A DNA stretch of 29,861 nt from a virus: positions 1 through 29,861 of the IMG/VR virus record IMGVR_UViG_3300025853_000441, one strand, 5' to 3'. Positions 13,610-21,846 of this stretch are shown piece by piece. The translations under genes and the position numbers were made by a program. Position 1 is the first letter of the stretch. The number at the start of each line of letters is the position of its first letter. A model generated the notes under the pieces. That model did no database searches and was not told the DNA's origin. It was given only the letters and a program-made list of their open reading frames with translations.

Positions 13610-15451
13610 TCAGGATGTGAGGGCAGCGGCGTTAGTCGCGCTTACCGGTTCAGAAAAAACTGCTACCCGTTTGATGTGGCCGTTTAGGTGATTGCCACTT
13701 GTGTTCAGCACCCCCAGATGTATTTGAGACATTGCTGGAATATTTAAATCGGTGTCGGTTGAACCAATCTGCGAGCCGTTCACGTAATACTTGGCCTCGG
13801 TCGGACCAAACGAAACACATTGCTTATGGTATGTGTTTGCTGTAAACGCGCCACCAATCATGTTTGCCACCGCCGTGCCACCGCTTTTGATTTCCGTTCG
13901 AAAATTTGAGCCAATGCCAAACATCTGAACGATGTTTGAATTCGTCCCGTCATCAACCGAAAACACACCGTTGTATGTGAGTATGGCGTTCCGGCTTGCC
14001 TCGGCATACAACGTGCCACCGCCGTTATCGAACAGGTCCGAGCTAACCACTGATAACGACTCAGCTGCTCTGGTGGTGGCCGAGCCGTTGCTTGAAATCA
14101 GCGAACTCGCATGACTGGCATTGGCCTCAATCTGAATGCCCCATAATAAAACTCCGCTGTAGCTATCGCCGCTATACGTGAACGACCCGTTCGCGTTGGC
14201 GAGATACAACGTGATTTGCCCAACACCAGATGCCTGAGCAGTGCGAGTCGCAATGCAGCGATACCAACCGTTGCCGCAACTTTCGATGGACGCAGTGATG
14301 TCGCTATCAGTCGTCCCGACTGCCCCGTTTTCAACGTCAAAGTACACGTCATCGCCGGGAAAAACTCCGTCGGATGTTACAGAAAAACGCAGCTTAACAT
14401 GAGTTCGTCCCGCAGCTTTTGCGTAAAAACTAATCGTCTGAGGTGTGGCCCCTCCAGAGCTATAGGTCCAATACAAGCTATGGTCCGTGTTAGGAGAGCT
14501 TGAGTCATCTCTCAGCAAGTCTGCGGTCAATGTACCATCTGGCGCGATGGCTACATTGGAATCTCGGTTAGACTGGTATGCCGAGAAAAACGACTGAGTG
14601 ATGTCAGAGCTATAGGGCGCTAAGTTGGTGCTGGCCCCCTCAATGAGAATTCCGAGACTCGTACCGGCTGATTGCCCATCAGTTGAGTAATCAAAGCGGC
14701 CCACGTTGTTTGATTTACTGACCAAACTAGGGGCATACTCCCGATGAATTTGGGTTGTGGTGGCGTTGTAGTCAGTCGCCCCAGTTGTCGAGAGGCTGGC
14801 AAATGCAACGTCCAGCGAGCTAGAGCCATCGCCAGTGTATAAAACCAAACCGTAATTGTTCGACGCGGGTGTTGCCGCATCGCCCAACGATATGGTGAAA
14901 GACGTGGCGGTAGTAGCTGTCGCTTTAAAAACGCATTTGTAGTAGCCATTGCCAGACGCAGTCTGGGTGGCTGACAAATTAGTCAGCGTGCTGGAAGCCC
15001 CGTTGGATGTATGGGTAGCCCCACCAGCTAGGTCAAACGTAGCTAGGCCAGCCCCAGTTGACGATGCGGACGTGGCAATCGTTAGATTTAAATATCGCGA
15101 CCCAGCGTTGCGTTTAGCGTAGACGGTTAACGCCAGCTCACCATTGGTTGCAATTGACTGGGCGATTCGGTGAAAATTTGTCGCACTATCCTCCAACAAC
15201 GTAAACCCGCTCGTCCCACCAGACGGGTCAGTCTGACCTCCGGTTCTTGAGGTCAACCCCTGACTAAACCACGTAGTGTCAAAGTCACTCGACTGGAGGA
15301 GGAGGTTGTCGCTGGAGAGGTGTTTTGAACCGTCCCACACGTTGGCAGTGCTAGCTCTGGTGAAAGTTGCCCGTGGGTCAATGCGGCCACCGTTGGCAAA
15401 GTCCGCTTGGAACACGGGCCTCTGTGCTGGGAAGTTGTCGCTATAGGCCAT
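13610..15451 (-). CDS. tail spike/fibre protein with carbohydrate-binding-like repeats and LamG-like end
   Basis: This is a 613-residue protein. The N-terminus (NFPAQRPVFQADFANGGRID) resembles head or tail spike attachment regions. Two beta-sandwich units share the hallmark GNGYYKCVFKAT and GNGWYRCIATRT, typical of carbohydrate-binding-like phage spike domains. The C-terminal 130 residues (GTLYAEASR...NGHIKRVAVFSEPVS) read as a LamG/concanavalin-type fold. It probably recognises a surface glycan. The DNA has visibly more CpG and different codon choice than the flanking genes, indicating recent acquisition. Confidence 0.8.
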   Translation of the reverse strand: MAYSDNFPAQRPVFQADFANGGRIDPRATFTRASTANVWDGSKHLSSDNLLLQSSDFDTTWFSQGLTSRTGGQTDPSGGTSGFTLLEDSATNFHRIAQSIATNGELALTVYAKRNAGSRYLNLTIATSASSTGAGLATFDLAGGATHTSNGASSTLTNLSATQTASGNGYYKCVFKATATTATSFTISLGDAATPASNNYGLVLYTGDGSSSLDVAFASLSTTGATDYNATTTQIHREYAPSLVSKSNNVGRFDYSTDGQSAGTSLGILIEGASTNLAPYSSDITQSFFSAYQSNRDSNVAIAPDGTLTADLLRDDSSSPNTDHSLYWTYSSGGATPQTISFYAKAAGRTHVKLRFSVTSDGVFPGDDVYFDVENGAVGTTDSDITASIESCGNGWYRCIATRTAQASGVGQITLYLANANGSFTYSGDSYSGVLLWGIQIEANASHASSLISSNGSATTRAAESLSVVSSDLFDNGGGTLYAEASRNAILTYNGVFSVDDGTNSNIVQMFGIGSNFRTEIKSGGTAVANMIGGAFTANTYHKQCVSFGPTEAKYYVNGSQIGSTDTDLNIPAMSQIHLGVLNTSGNHLNGHIKRVAVFSEPVSATNAAALTS

Positions 15452-15454
15452 CGC

Positions 15455-15796
15455 TTATGCCTTGGTTGCTGTTGTCGAAGTTGGCTGAAACGATGATAAC
15501 CCAGAAGCTGGTTCGTCGGCATTAGCGTCTGATTCTGGCTCAGTTGCCATAGCAGCAGCATCAGCGGCTTTCTTCGCTTCCCAGTCAGCTTTGACTTGGT
15601 CCGTGAACACTGCATTGCAGATGGCTTGCACGTTAGGCTCGGCCTGACTCCAGTCTGAGTCTGGGTGCATCACGCAACGCTCAAACGAGGCAGCGAGTTC
15701 GTTGCCGTCTTCGACAACGCTGATGCGTTTGCGGCACTGAACGGCGTATGGAGGGACAAATTCGATTTTGTCGCACTTAATAATTTTCTCAATCAT
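15455..15796 (-). CDS. small protein of the fibre cassette, possible fibre chaperone
   Basis: The protein has 113 residues from the ATG at 15796; a TTG at 15823 would add nine. The first half (IEKIIKCDKIEFVPPYAVQC...HPDSDWSQAEPNVQAICNAV) resembles small proteins encoded next to phage fibres. The second half is an alanine/glutamate-rich tail that may be flexible or helical. It is sandwiched between two fibre genes and shares their unusual base usage, so it probably moved with them. A fibre-assembly role is plausible. Confidence 0.6.
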   Translation of the reverse strand: MIEKIIKCDKIEFVPPYAVQCRKRISVVEDGNELAASFERCVMHPDSDWSQAEPNVQAICNAVFTDQVKADWEAKKAADAAAMATEPESDANADEPASGLSSFQPTSTTATKA

Positions 15797-15845
15797 AGTA
15801 GTAGTTTTGGTGGTCCGTCCCAATCATCCGATTGGGATAAATTGG

Positions 15846-17066
15846 TTAGGAGGTGGTGTAGGTGACGGAAATCATCACATTGTTTTGCTGGCCAGCGGCT
15901 GTGTTCAGGTCTGACACGTTGCCAGCACTCACAGGGCCGCTAATTGATGTAGAGCGGTTGGCCAGTATGAGATAGCTAGTCCCGTCCTGAGTGTAGCCCC
16001 CAGCGGGTTGACCTATCCAGTTGACAGCATAGCCGACCGCAACTGCATTGAAGCCAATCGCAGAAAATGGCAGCCCAGTAATCGTCACAGGCCCGCTGCC
16101 CCCAGAGGTGTTCAGCCCGTTTGTGTTAATGTAGCACGTAGCTATAACCCTGTTGCCAATTTTGGTGTATCTAGCGCTGGTCACCACCATTGTGATTGAG
16201 GTGAATGAGCCGGACTGTGGCGCAAATACTGGACTCCAAGTGCCAGTCTCGTAATCATCGAGCAACTCTGAGGTAGCTCCGGGTGCATTAGCGTTAGACC
16301 CGAAATCAATTGCTGTCCCATTGGCGACTAGGTTGCCCGATGAGTTGATGGTCCAGCGAGTTGCCATTGTCCCACCACTGTCTTTGGTGAGAAATTTAAT
16401 CTGCCCCTCGTATATGTTGCCGCCAGTCGCCGCTTGAATTCTGGCGATGTCGAAGCCACTCGAATTGGTGTTTTTCCAGTTGATTGACTGGACATCTGTA
16501 TTAATCGAGCTGGGAACTTGAAGCTGAATATCGCCAGAGTCGACTGTCAGCTTATGGCTCGGCGAGGATGTCCCGATGCCGACTCGGCCCGATGAGTCCA
16601 CTGCCAAGCCAACATTTGAGCCAGTGGTCAAAAACGCATTATTTACGCCTTTGACGACAATGTTGCCCCCCATCCGAATCTGCGTGTCAGCATACGGTCC
16701 CTGTATGGTCGATTCGTCGGCGGTTAGGTGAATGCAGTCATTTGTTGCATCTGTGATTGTCAGCCGTGCATCAGTTGGGCTGGCGTTTAAGCCAGCGTTT
16801 TCGCCCTGTAATTTAGCAACTGATATGCCCTCAGACGATTGGTAGGCCATATCGCCCAGCATACCATTGACGGGTATTTCATTGGGTGCCGTCCCTACAT
16901 CTGCTTGCACCAACCCCTCAGCGTCTGGGCTGACCTCTAGGGCTGTGCGTATGGCTGACTTGTCTGAGCCTGTGGGTGGTTCCTCATCCAGAAACCTAAC
17001 AAGGCGACCTTTCAGCCTGACTAATGAACCGTCCTCCTTATGGACAAAGAATTTCTCGCTTGGCAT
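15846..17066 (-). CDS. tail fibre protein, chimeric
   Basis: The protein has 406 residues. The N-terminal 70 or so (starting MPSEKFFVHKEDGSLVRLKG) look like the tail-attachment part and have the genome's normal base usage. From about residue 80 on, sequence and base usage change. The middle contains the fibre motif SSGRVGIGTSSPSHKLTV known from many marine phages. The C-terminus from TGTWSPVF is a beta-sandwich tip domain. It likely forms a trimeric fibre that binds the host. The change of composition inside the gene suggests replacement of the distal part by recombination. Confidence 0.8.
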   Translation of the reverse strand: MPSEKFFVHKEDGSLVRLKGRLVRFLDEEPPTGSDKSAIRTALEVSPDAEGLVQADVGTAPNEIPVNGMLGDMAYQSSEGISVAKLQGENAGLNASPTDARLTITDATNDCIHLTADESTIQGPYADTQIRMGGNIVVKGVNNAFLTTGSNVGLAVDSSGRVGIGTSSPSHKLTVDSGDIQLQVPSSINTDVQSINWKNTNSSGFDIARIQAATGGNIYEGQIKFLTKDSGGTMATRWTINSSGNLVANGTAIDFGSNANAPGATSELLDDYETGTWSPVFAPQSGSFTSITMVVTSARYTKIGNRVIATCYINTNGLNTSGGSGPVTITGLPFSAIGFNAVAVGYAVNWIGQPAGGYTQDGTSYLILANRSTSISGPVSAGNVSDLNTAAGQQNNVMISVTYTTS

Positions 17067-17177
17067 TGCTTTAAACTGTAGCGGGCCCAGGAGAGTCCAG
17101 GCTGAATGCCTGGGGCAGGTGTGTCTCCAAATTTGGACAAAGCCAACTAGAGCCCTTCACAGTAGGGCCCCAGTGTG
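17067..17177 (-). other. intergenic region before the fibre genes
   Basis: This 111-base gap is long for the late operon. It holds a perfect 12-base palindrome TCCAAATTTGGA (17126-17137) and a hairpin CCAGGC/GCCTGG (about 17101-17117). No gene is visible. It may hold an operator or a processing site separating fibre expression from tail expression. Confidence 0.4.
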
Positions 17178-17393
17178 TCACTGCCAGCGGGCTGGCTGGT
17201 CTGATGTGGGGGCTGCACCCCCTGAGGACTTGGTTGCCCTGCTTGCCCTAATTGTGGTGCCCTTGGGGCTCTGGTTAATCAGGGTGCCTGAGCTCTTCAT
17301 GGGCTGCAGGGCTAAAACTGCGTCTTGCAGCTCCTTAATGGCCTGCAAAACTGCTTGGACGTTGAATTGACGTAGGCGCTTGAAGGCTATCAT
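17178..17393 (-). CDS. small protein before fibre genes
   Basis: This is a 71-residue protein from the ATG at 17393, which overlaps the upstream stop as ATGA. A short helix (FNVQAVLQAIKELQDAVLAL) is followed by a flexible, basic, glycine/serine-rich tail containing NQSPKGTTIRAS. Small proteins of this type are common upstream of fibre genes in phage tail modules; their role is unknown. The helix could trimerise. Confidence 0.6.
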   Translation of the reverse strand: MIAFKRLRQFNVQAVLQAIKELQDAVLALQPMKSSGTLINQSPKGTTIRASRATKSSGGAAPTSDQPARWQ

Positions 17394-18328
17394 GCTCTGC
17401 CGTAGTAAGGGTAGAGGAGGCTTGAGAGTTCCCCATACTTGTAGTTGACCCACTCTTGCACCACCTCGAATTTGCCACCTTGCACCTCATGAATGACTGG
17501 GGCCTCTTTAAACCAATAGCTCTTGTCTGCAGCAGACGCTCCCCAGAATGTGTTTGCAATGTCACCTATGAGGGCATACTTGCTGACACTGGCAATGCTG
17601 TTGTCTGTAATGTATGCAACTACCTCAGGGGTGGTCCATTGAGACTCTACTTGAAAATGGCTCAAGCTGAGGTTTGTGTTTCCTGGCACCACCTTTGTGT
17701 TCCTCAGAATGTAGCGTGAGGTTTCATAGGTGTCTTTTCCAGCAAGTAGCATGAGGACTAGGTCTAGGGCAATTTGCTTTTGTGCGTCACTCAAACCGCC
17801 ATAGACATTCACTCCAGTGTCCCACTCCTTCAGTTTGTCGTGCAAGTCCACCTTGGACTCGTCCTTTGTGTTGGACTCAAAGTTGGCTTGCACTGCTGCA
17901 AGGTAGGCCTCCACTGCAGTTCTAATGCGGTATTTTGTGCCCCTCAATGTGGAGGCTGAGTTGTTGCTAGAAGTGTAGACCTGCCTGCTGTCGTCCAATG
18001 AGTCAAAATATGGGTGCTCCCAAATGTTTGCTTGGTATTTGCTTGGCTGCAGTGTCCAAGTGTCAGTCTCTTCCTGGTAGGACTGGACGTTTGCGTCTGT
18101 GTTGTCCTCTGCTGCAAAGCTGACTTCCAGCACCCCATATCCACCAGCCTCCTGTCTTGCGTCTATTCTGGAGGCATTCTGGACATATGCAGAACCGTTG
18201 AGGGCTGCCTCTACGTTGGCCCAGGTGCCCTTGTAGCGGTAGGTGGACTCCCAGCCTGTGGCTTGAGTCCATGACCTGTTCTCACTCTCCAGAGTCAGGG
18301 CTGAAGTCCCTTTCAGTATGACACTCAT
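17390..18328 (-). CDS. distal tail / baseplate-like protein
   Basis: The protein has 312 residues. It follows the tape measure gene with an ATGA overlap, where distal tail or baseplate proteins are encoded. The first residues MSVILKGTSAL resemble the MSKILKG-T/S-A start of the two tail-tube-like proteins, hinting at a shared tube-type fold. The middle is helical (YLAAVQANFESNTKDESKVD; DAQKQIALDLVLMLLAGKD) and the end is aromatic (VQEWVNYKYGELSSLLYPYY). No named family is recognised. Confidence 0.65.
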   Translation of the reverse strand: MSVILKGTSALTLESENRSWTQATGWESTYRYKGTWANVEAALNGSAYVQNASRIDARQEAGGYGVLEVSFAAEDNTDANVQSYQEETDTWTLQPSKYQANIWEHPYFDSLDDSRQVYTSSNNSASTLRGTKYRIRTAVEAYLAAVQANFESNTKDESKVDLHDKLKEWDTGVNVYGGLSDAQKQIALDLVLMLLAGKDTYETSRYILRNTKVVPGNTNLSLSHFQVESQWTTPEVVAYITDNSIASVSKYALIGDIANTFWGASAADKSYWFKEAPVIHEVQGGKFEVVQEWVNYKYGELSSLLYPYYGRA

Positions 18329-19176
18329 TTGCTCATTCGGCTGACCCCGTCAGCAATGTTTTTGAGGGCTCCATTGTTTTCCCGTTCCTGCTTCTTCCTC
18401 TCCAACTCGTTTTCCATTTGCATGGTTCTCATGGTGTTGCCCGAAAAGAGGTTGGAAAGCATTCCAAGAGGTGTCCCAGCTTTGCCCAGCAAATCCCAAG
18501 TGCCTGACAGGAAATCAGCCCCAAGTCCCTTGAGGCCCTGCAGCCATGAGTTCAGCATTTCTGCTGTGTCTGCCAGGAGTCTTATGTCCTCGCTCTTCCA
18601 CAGGACTTGCCCCTGGCTTATGTTGTTGAACTTGCCTTGAGTCAGTGCTGCCGTTAGCTCAGCCCCTGGGTCACTCATTAAGTCATCCAAGTCAGCCAAA
18701 ATTTGCCCCATTCGCCCTGTCTCTTGTCCTGCTTCATTAACTGCCTGGGCGAAGCTTTGAAACATTTCTACAGGGGACTTGTCTCTCAGGTCGTCGAGCG
18801 TGAAGCCATAGCGCTCAAACACAGCAAGCCACGACTTGCTGCCGTTGAGTGCTTCATGCTGTTTGACTGCTAGGTCTTTGACTGCGTCATAGAACCTGTC
18901 CACGGGCATTCTGGCTGAGTTGGCTGCTGCAGCCATTTTCTGGTAGGTGTCCGTGTCCGTGTCGTAGGTAATGGCAGCGTCTCTTATTTGTGCTGCGTTG
19001 GTGTAAAGGTTGCTTATTCCTTTAGCAATGGACTCCACAGCCATCATTCCAGCAAACTGTCCAGCAAAGCCTTTAGCGCTTTCCTTGACATAGTTGTTCA
19101 TGCCCGCCCTCATTTTCTTGATGGAGGAGTTCCATGAAGAAATGTCGAGGAAGACTTTGGAAAATATGTTAGGCAT
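18325..19176 (-). CDS. short tape measure protein
   Basis: The protein has 283 residues from the ATG at 19176, preceded by AAAGG. Upstream in-frame codons overlap the previous gene and look unrelated. An N-terminal SKVFLDISSWNSSIKKMRAG segment, a glycine/alanine membrane-like stretch (FAGQFAGMMAVESIAKGI), then TDTDTYQKMAAAANSARMPVDRFYDAV and a helical body are typical of tape measure proteins. At about 1.5 angstrom per residue the tail would be only about 42 nm. The order (tube, chaperone-like protein, tape measure, distal tail) fits a siphovirus. Confidence 0.8.
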   Translation of the reverse strand: MPNIFSKVFLDISSWNSSIKKMRAGMNNYVKESAKGFAGQFAGMMAVESIAKGISNLYTNAAQIRDAAITYDTDTDTYQKMAAAANSARMPVDRFYDAVKDLAVKQHEALNGSKSWLAVFERYGFTLDDLRDKSPVEMFQSFAQAVNEAGQETGRMGQILADLDDLMSDPGAELTAALTQGKFNNISQGQVLWKSEDIRLLADTAEMLNSWLQGLKGLGADFLSGTWDLLGKAGTPLGMLSNLFSGNTMRTMQMENELERKKQERENNGALKNIADGVSRMSK

Positions 19177-19741
19177 TTGCTTTTTGCCTTTCTGCTTGCA
19201 GGCGCTCCAGCTCAGCAATACCTGCCGCAAGTTGCCCGTCTATTATTTTGGCACCCCCGTGCTGCTCGTTGTATGCCAAGCAGTCCCACATGAGCTGCAA
19301 GAGCCCTGAGTCCATCATTTCTGAGGGAGTGTAATTCAGTTTGCTCAGAGCAACTGTCCTGAGTGTTTGCAATACAGGTGCCCCGTATTTTGCCCCAGTG
19401 GCATGTCCTTTGCCTTCAACCTCTAAGAGTTCTGGCAGTTGCATGTTGCTCTGAATGTAGACAAGTGCCTCAGCAAGCGCCTTGGTTCTGTTTTTTGGCA
19501 TTGGCTTCCTGGTGTAATACCATTGCCCAAGCGGGCTCAGGAACCAATCCAACCAATTGCAACCACTCTTGAAGTCCCGTTGGCAAATGCCAACAAACCC
19601 CCAGAACTCTAGGGGTGTCAGAATTTCAGAAATACCAACTCGCTCAAGCAGCACCGCATGTCCATAGGTCAAAGCCTTAAGCTTCTGTCCACCTACGTAG
19701 ACAGGCCCAGGCACTGCTGCTGCTGCCCAAGTGGAGGACAT
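19169..19741 (-). CDS. tail assembly chaperone-like protein
   Basis: The protein has 190 residues from the ATG at 19741, which overlaps the tube-like gene's stop as TAATG. It lies between tail tube and tape measure, the conserved position of tail assembly chaperones (gpG/gpGT in lambda). The sequence is mostly helical with LKALTYGHAVLLERVGI at the start and a charged helical end (IAELERLQAERQKANA). No slippery sequence for a programmed frameshift was obvious by eye. The assignment rests mainly on position. Confidence 0.6.
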   Translation of the reverse strand: MSSTWAAAAVPGPVYVGGQKLKALTYGHAVLLERVGISEILTPLEFWGFVGICQRDFKSGCNWLDWFLSPLGQWYYTRKPMPKNRTKALAEALVYIQSNMQLPELLEVEGKGHATGAKYGAPVLQTLRTVALSKLNYTPSEMMDSGLLQLMWDCLAYNEQHGGAKIIDGQLAAGIAELERLQAERQKANA

Positions 19742-20169
19742 TAGTTGGTCACGTTTTCGTATTCGATTGCCGCAATGGTCCACTCAGCGTAGTTGCTGCT
19801 GGACCTTGTTTTTTCGGCGCTGGTTATAATGTAGTTGCCCGACCCGTCATCCACCTCAGCCCACTCAGTCAGGTCAATGTCTAGCGACTGGCCCACCAGG
19901 AAGGTGGTGGCAAAGTTGCTGTCTGCGTTGCTTACATCAGTGCCGCTTACAATGCCTGTCAGGTTGAGCACTTTGCGCTGGTTGTAGCTACAGTGGGAAA
20001 TGACTTCCCCGTTGCTGTTAGTTGCAGTGTTAGTGTCTCCCTCATAGCTGAGCCTTAGCTCAGTTGGGAAAATGGAAATTGCTGTGCCCCCGTTAATGCT
20101 GACACTGAGGGCTGTGCCGTCTGTCTTTGTGCCGTAGGTAAAGGCACTACCTTTGAGAATTTTGCTCAT
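19741..20169 (-). CDS. tail-tube-like protein, second copy
   Basis: The protein has 142 residues. It is clearly paralogous to the upstream 189-residue protein: both start MSKILKG, share LRLSYEGD, NSNGEV or NSDGEV, RKVLNLTGIV and the final EKTRSS/EKTRSA...YAEW/FAEW block. Beta-rich, position-conserved proteins before the chaperone and tape measure are usually tail tube subunits. This copy lacks an insertion of about 40 residues present in the other and is probably the more canonical tube subunit. It overlaps the chaperone-like gene by one base. Confidence 0.7.
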   Translation of the reverse strand: MSKILKGSAFTYGTKTDGTALSVSINGGTAISIFPTELRLSYEGDTNTATNSNGEVISHCSYNQRKVLNLTGIVSGTDVSNADSNFATTFLVGQSLDIDLTEWAEVDDGSGNYIITSAEKTRSSSNYAEWTIAAIEYENVTN

Positions 20170-20183
20170 TGAATGTCCTTGGT

Positions 20184-20753
20184 TTAATTGTTCGAGTCGT
20201 CAGCGTTGTTTGCCCCGTCATAGTCAATCGGAATATGTTCCACTGCTGTTATGCTCCACTCTGCAAAGTTGCCCGCTGACCTAGTTTTTTCGGCACCAGT
20301 TATGTGGAAGTCCCCATAGCTAGGGGCACCATGCACACCTCCTGGGTTACTGGTAGAGCCCCAGCCAGCGCTCCCTGACTTGTTGACCTCAGGCCATTCA
20401 TTGTTTGACCCGTAGCTTATCCATAAGTCACAGCCCACCTTGAATGGGGCAGAAAATGCGAGGTTGGCATTAGTCACACTGTCCACACCTCCAGCGTTTG
20501 GAGTCTGGCTAGTGGCAAGCACAATGCCCGTCAGGTTGAGGACTTTGCGGTGGTTGAAGCTGACCACACTGACCACTTCACCGTCACTGTTGTTAGCGGT
20601 GGCTTGGTCGCCTTCATAGGACAGGCGAATTTCTGAGGCATACATCTCGCCAGAAAATTTGACTCCTGAGTCATCTGAGACTCTGACCTGTATGACTCCA
20701 CCGCCTGTGCGGCTGCCGTATGAAAAAGCTGTGCCCTTAAGTATTTTGCTCAT
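20184..20753 (-). CDS. tail-tube-like protein, first copy with insertion
   Basis: This is a 189-residue paralogue of the next gene downstream. The shared framework (MSKILKGTAFSYG, EIRLSYEGD, RKVLNLTGIV, EKTRSAGNFAEW) is interrupted by a glycine/asparagine-rich insertion (about residues 125-150) and extended by an acidic asparagine-rich tail. The insertion and tail could form a surface decoration on the tube or mark a tube-terminal subunit. It starts at an ATG overlapping the upstream terminator-like gene. Confidence 0.7.
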   Translation of the reverse strand: MSKILKGTAFSYGSRTGGGVIQVRVSDDSGVKFSGEMYASEIRLSYEGDQATANNSDGEVVSVVSFNHRKVLNLTGIVLATSQTPNAGGVDSVTNANLAFSAPFKVGCDLWISYGSNNEWPEVNKSGSAGWGSTSNPGGVHGAPSYGDFHITGAEKTRSAGNFAEWSITAVEHIPIDYDGANNADDSNN

Positions 20754-21172
20754 GAAAAGTTGCCTGCCGCACTGGCTAGGGTAATGGTTATGGTTTCAGT
20801 TAGGACTCCCTCGTCCATGTCTCTGGTGCTGCCCTGGTGTTCTGTTACACCGAAAAAGTGAAAGTCTGTTGAGTAGTTGTTGAGGTCATTGAGGCCCGTG
20901 TAGAACAAGGCGTCCTCAACTTGGGTAAGGGTTGTGTCATGCGTGTCCAGTGCCCCAGGCTGTGCCTCACCGTCCACCTCACTCTGCACCATGACAGACA
21001 ACTGGACGTCCATGTTGCCTGTGTGTGGTGGGTTTTCAGTGCCGCCCTCAAAAGCCACCACAACACAAGGAAGCCCTTTTATTTCGTCACGGGTTGCAGC
21101 GTAGACTGGGACACCTACTTTGCTCTGCAGGTAGTCCCTCATGGCTTCTTCTGACTGTTTGCGATAGCTCAC
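20750..21172 (-). CDS. tail terminator / completion-like protein
   Basis: The protein has 140 residues from a GTG that overlaps the upstream stop (GTGA). The pattern of an N-terminal helix (SEEAMRDYLQSKVG), then GLPCVVVAFEGG, a beta hairpin and a final strand TETITITLASA resembles small tail terminator proteins (gpU or DUF3168-like) that cap the tail tube. Its place just before the tail-tube-like genes supports this. Confidence 0.6.
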   Translation of the reverse strand: MSYRKQSEEAMRDYLQSKVGVPVYAATRDEIKGLPCVVVAFEGGTENPPHTGNMDVQLSVMVQSEVDGEAQPGALDTHDTTLTQVEDALFYTGLNDLNNYSTDFHFFGVTEHQGSTRDMDEGVLTETITITLASAAGNFS

Positions 21173-21846
21173 TTGTTCTTATTGGTTCGTTGCCAGTCCT
21201 CACGGACTTTTCTTTTGAGGTAGACAAGCATGTCTCTGGTTTCTGCTCTGACTGCCTTTTTCAGTCCATTGACTGCTGCGGGCACTTTGTCCGACCAAGC
21301 CACCCCGTGGGTGACTTTTGCCCATGGCTTTAAGGCTCCATACCGTGCATGAATGCCTGTGCCCTTTCTTCTAAAACTGCTTTGGCCTTTTGGTTTTGGT
21401 TTCGGCTTCGCCAAGTAGGGCCTTATGTCGTCTGCTGCCCCCAGCCAACCCGCTTTCATAAATCCTCTGCCCCTCTGTCTGGACCTAATGTTTTTGTCTA
21501 CTTGGGCCTGCATGGCCTTGCCGTGCAACCCAGGTTCACCACGCTTGCCTCTAGCGTAGTTGATTAAAATTGCTGCCACTGGTGCTTTTTTGCGTCTGCC
21601 TTTGCCTGCTCCTCTCTTGCGCTTCTTGCGTGGTGCTGGCTGTGTTTTTGCACCTTTCAGTAAGTCCCTCTGAATGCGTTTGTCAGTAGCACTTTTGGTG
21701 TGGCGTATGCTTTTGAGGCATATGTTGAAAGCTCGTTTGTTGACCTCGTCTGTCCAGCTTTTGCCTGTCCTGGTTAGGTATTTCATCAGGACTTTGTTGA
21801 AGCGTTTGCCGTCCACCTCAAGCCTAACCATGGAGGCACTAGCCAT
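21169..21846 (-). CDS. highly basic tail completion / HK97 gp10-like protein
   Basis: This is a 225-residue, strongly basic protein with an unusual arginine/lysine tract (PAPRKKRKRGAGKGRRKK, about residues 70-88) and a second basic proline-rich stretch (PKPKPKGQ). The start (VRLEVDGKRFNKVLMKYL) and the final helix (AETRDMLVYLKRKVREDW) resemble tail completion or minor tail proteins of the HK97 gp10/lambda Z type, which occur at this position. It overlaps the upstream gene by eight bases. The basic tract could contact DNA near the neck. Confidence 0.6.
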   Translation of the reverse strand: MASASMVRLEVDGKRFNKVLMKYLTRTGKSWTDEVNKRAFNICLKSIRHTKSATDKRIQRDLLKGAKTQPAPRKKRKRGAGKGRRKKAPVAAILINYARGKRGEPGLHGKAMQAQVDKNIRSRQRGRGFMKAGWLGAADDIRPYLAKPKPKPKGQSSFRRKGTGIHARYGALKPWAKVTHGVAWSDKVPAAVNGLKKAVRAETRDMLVYLKRKVREDWQRTNKNK

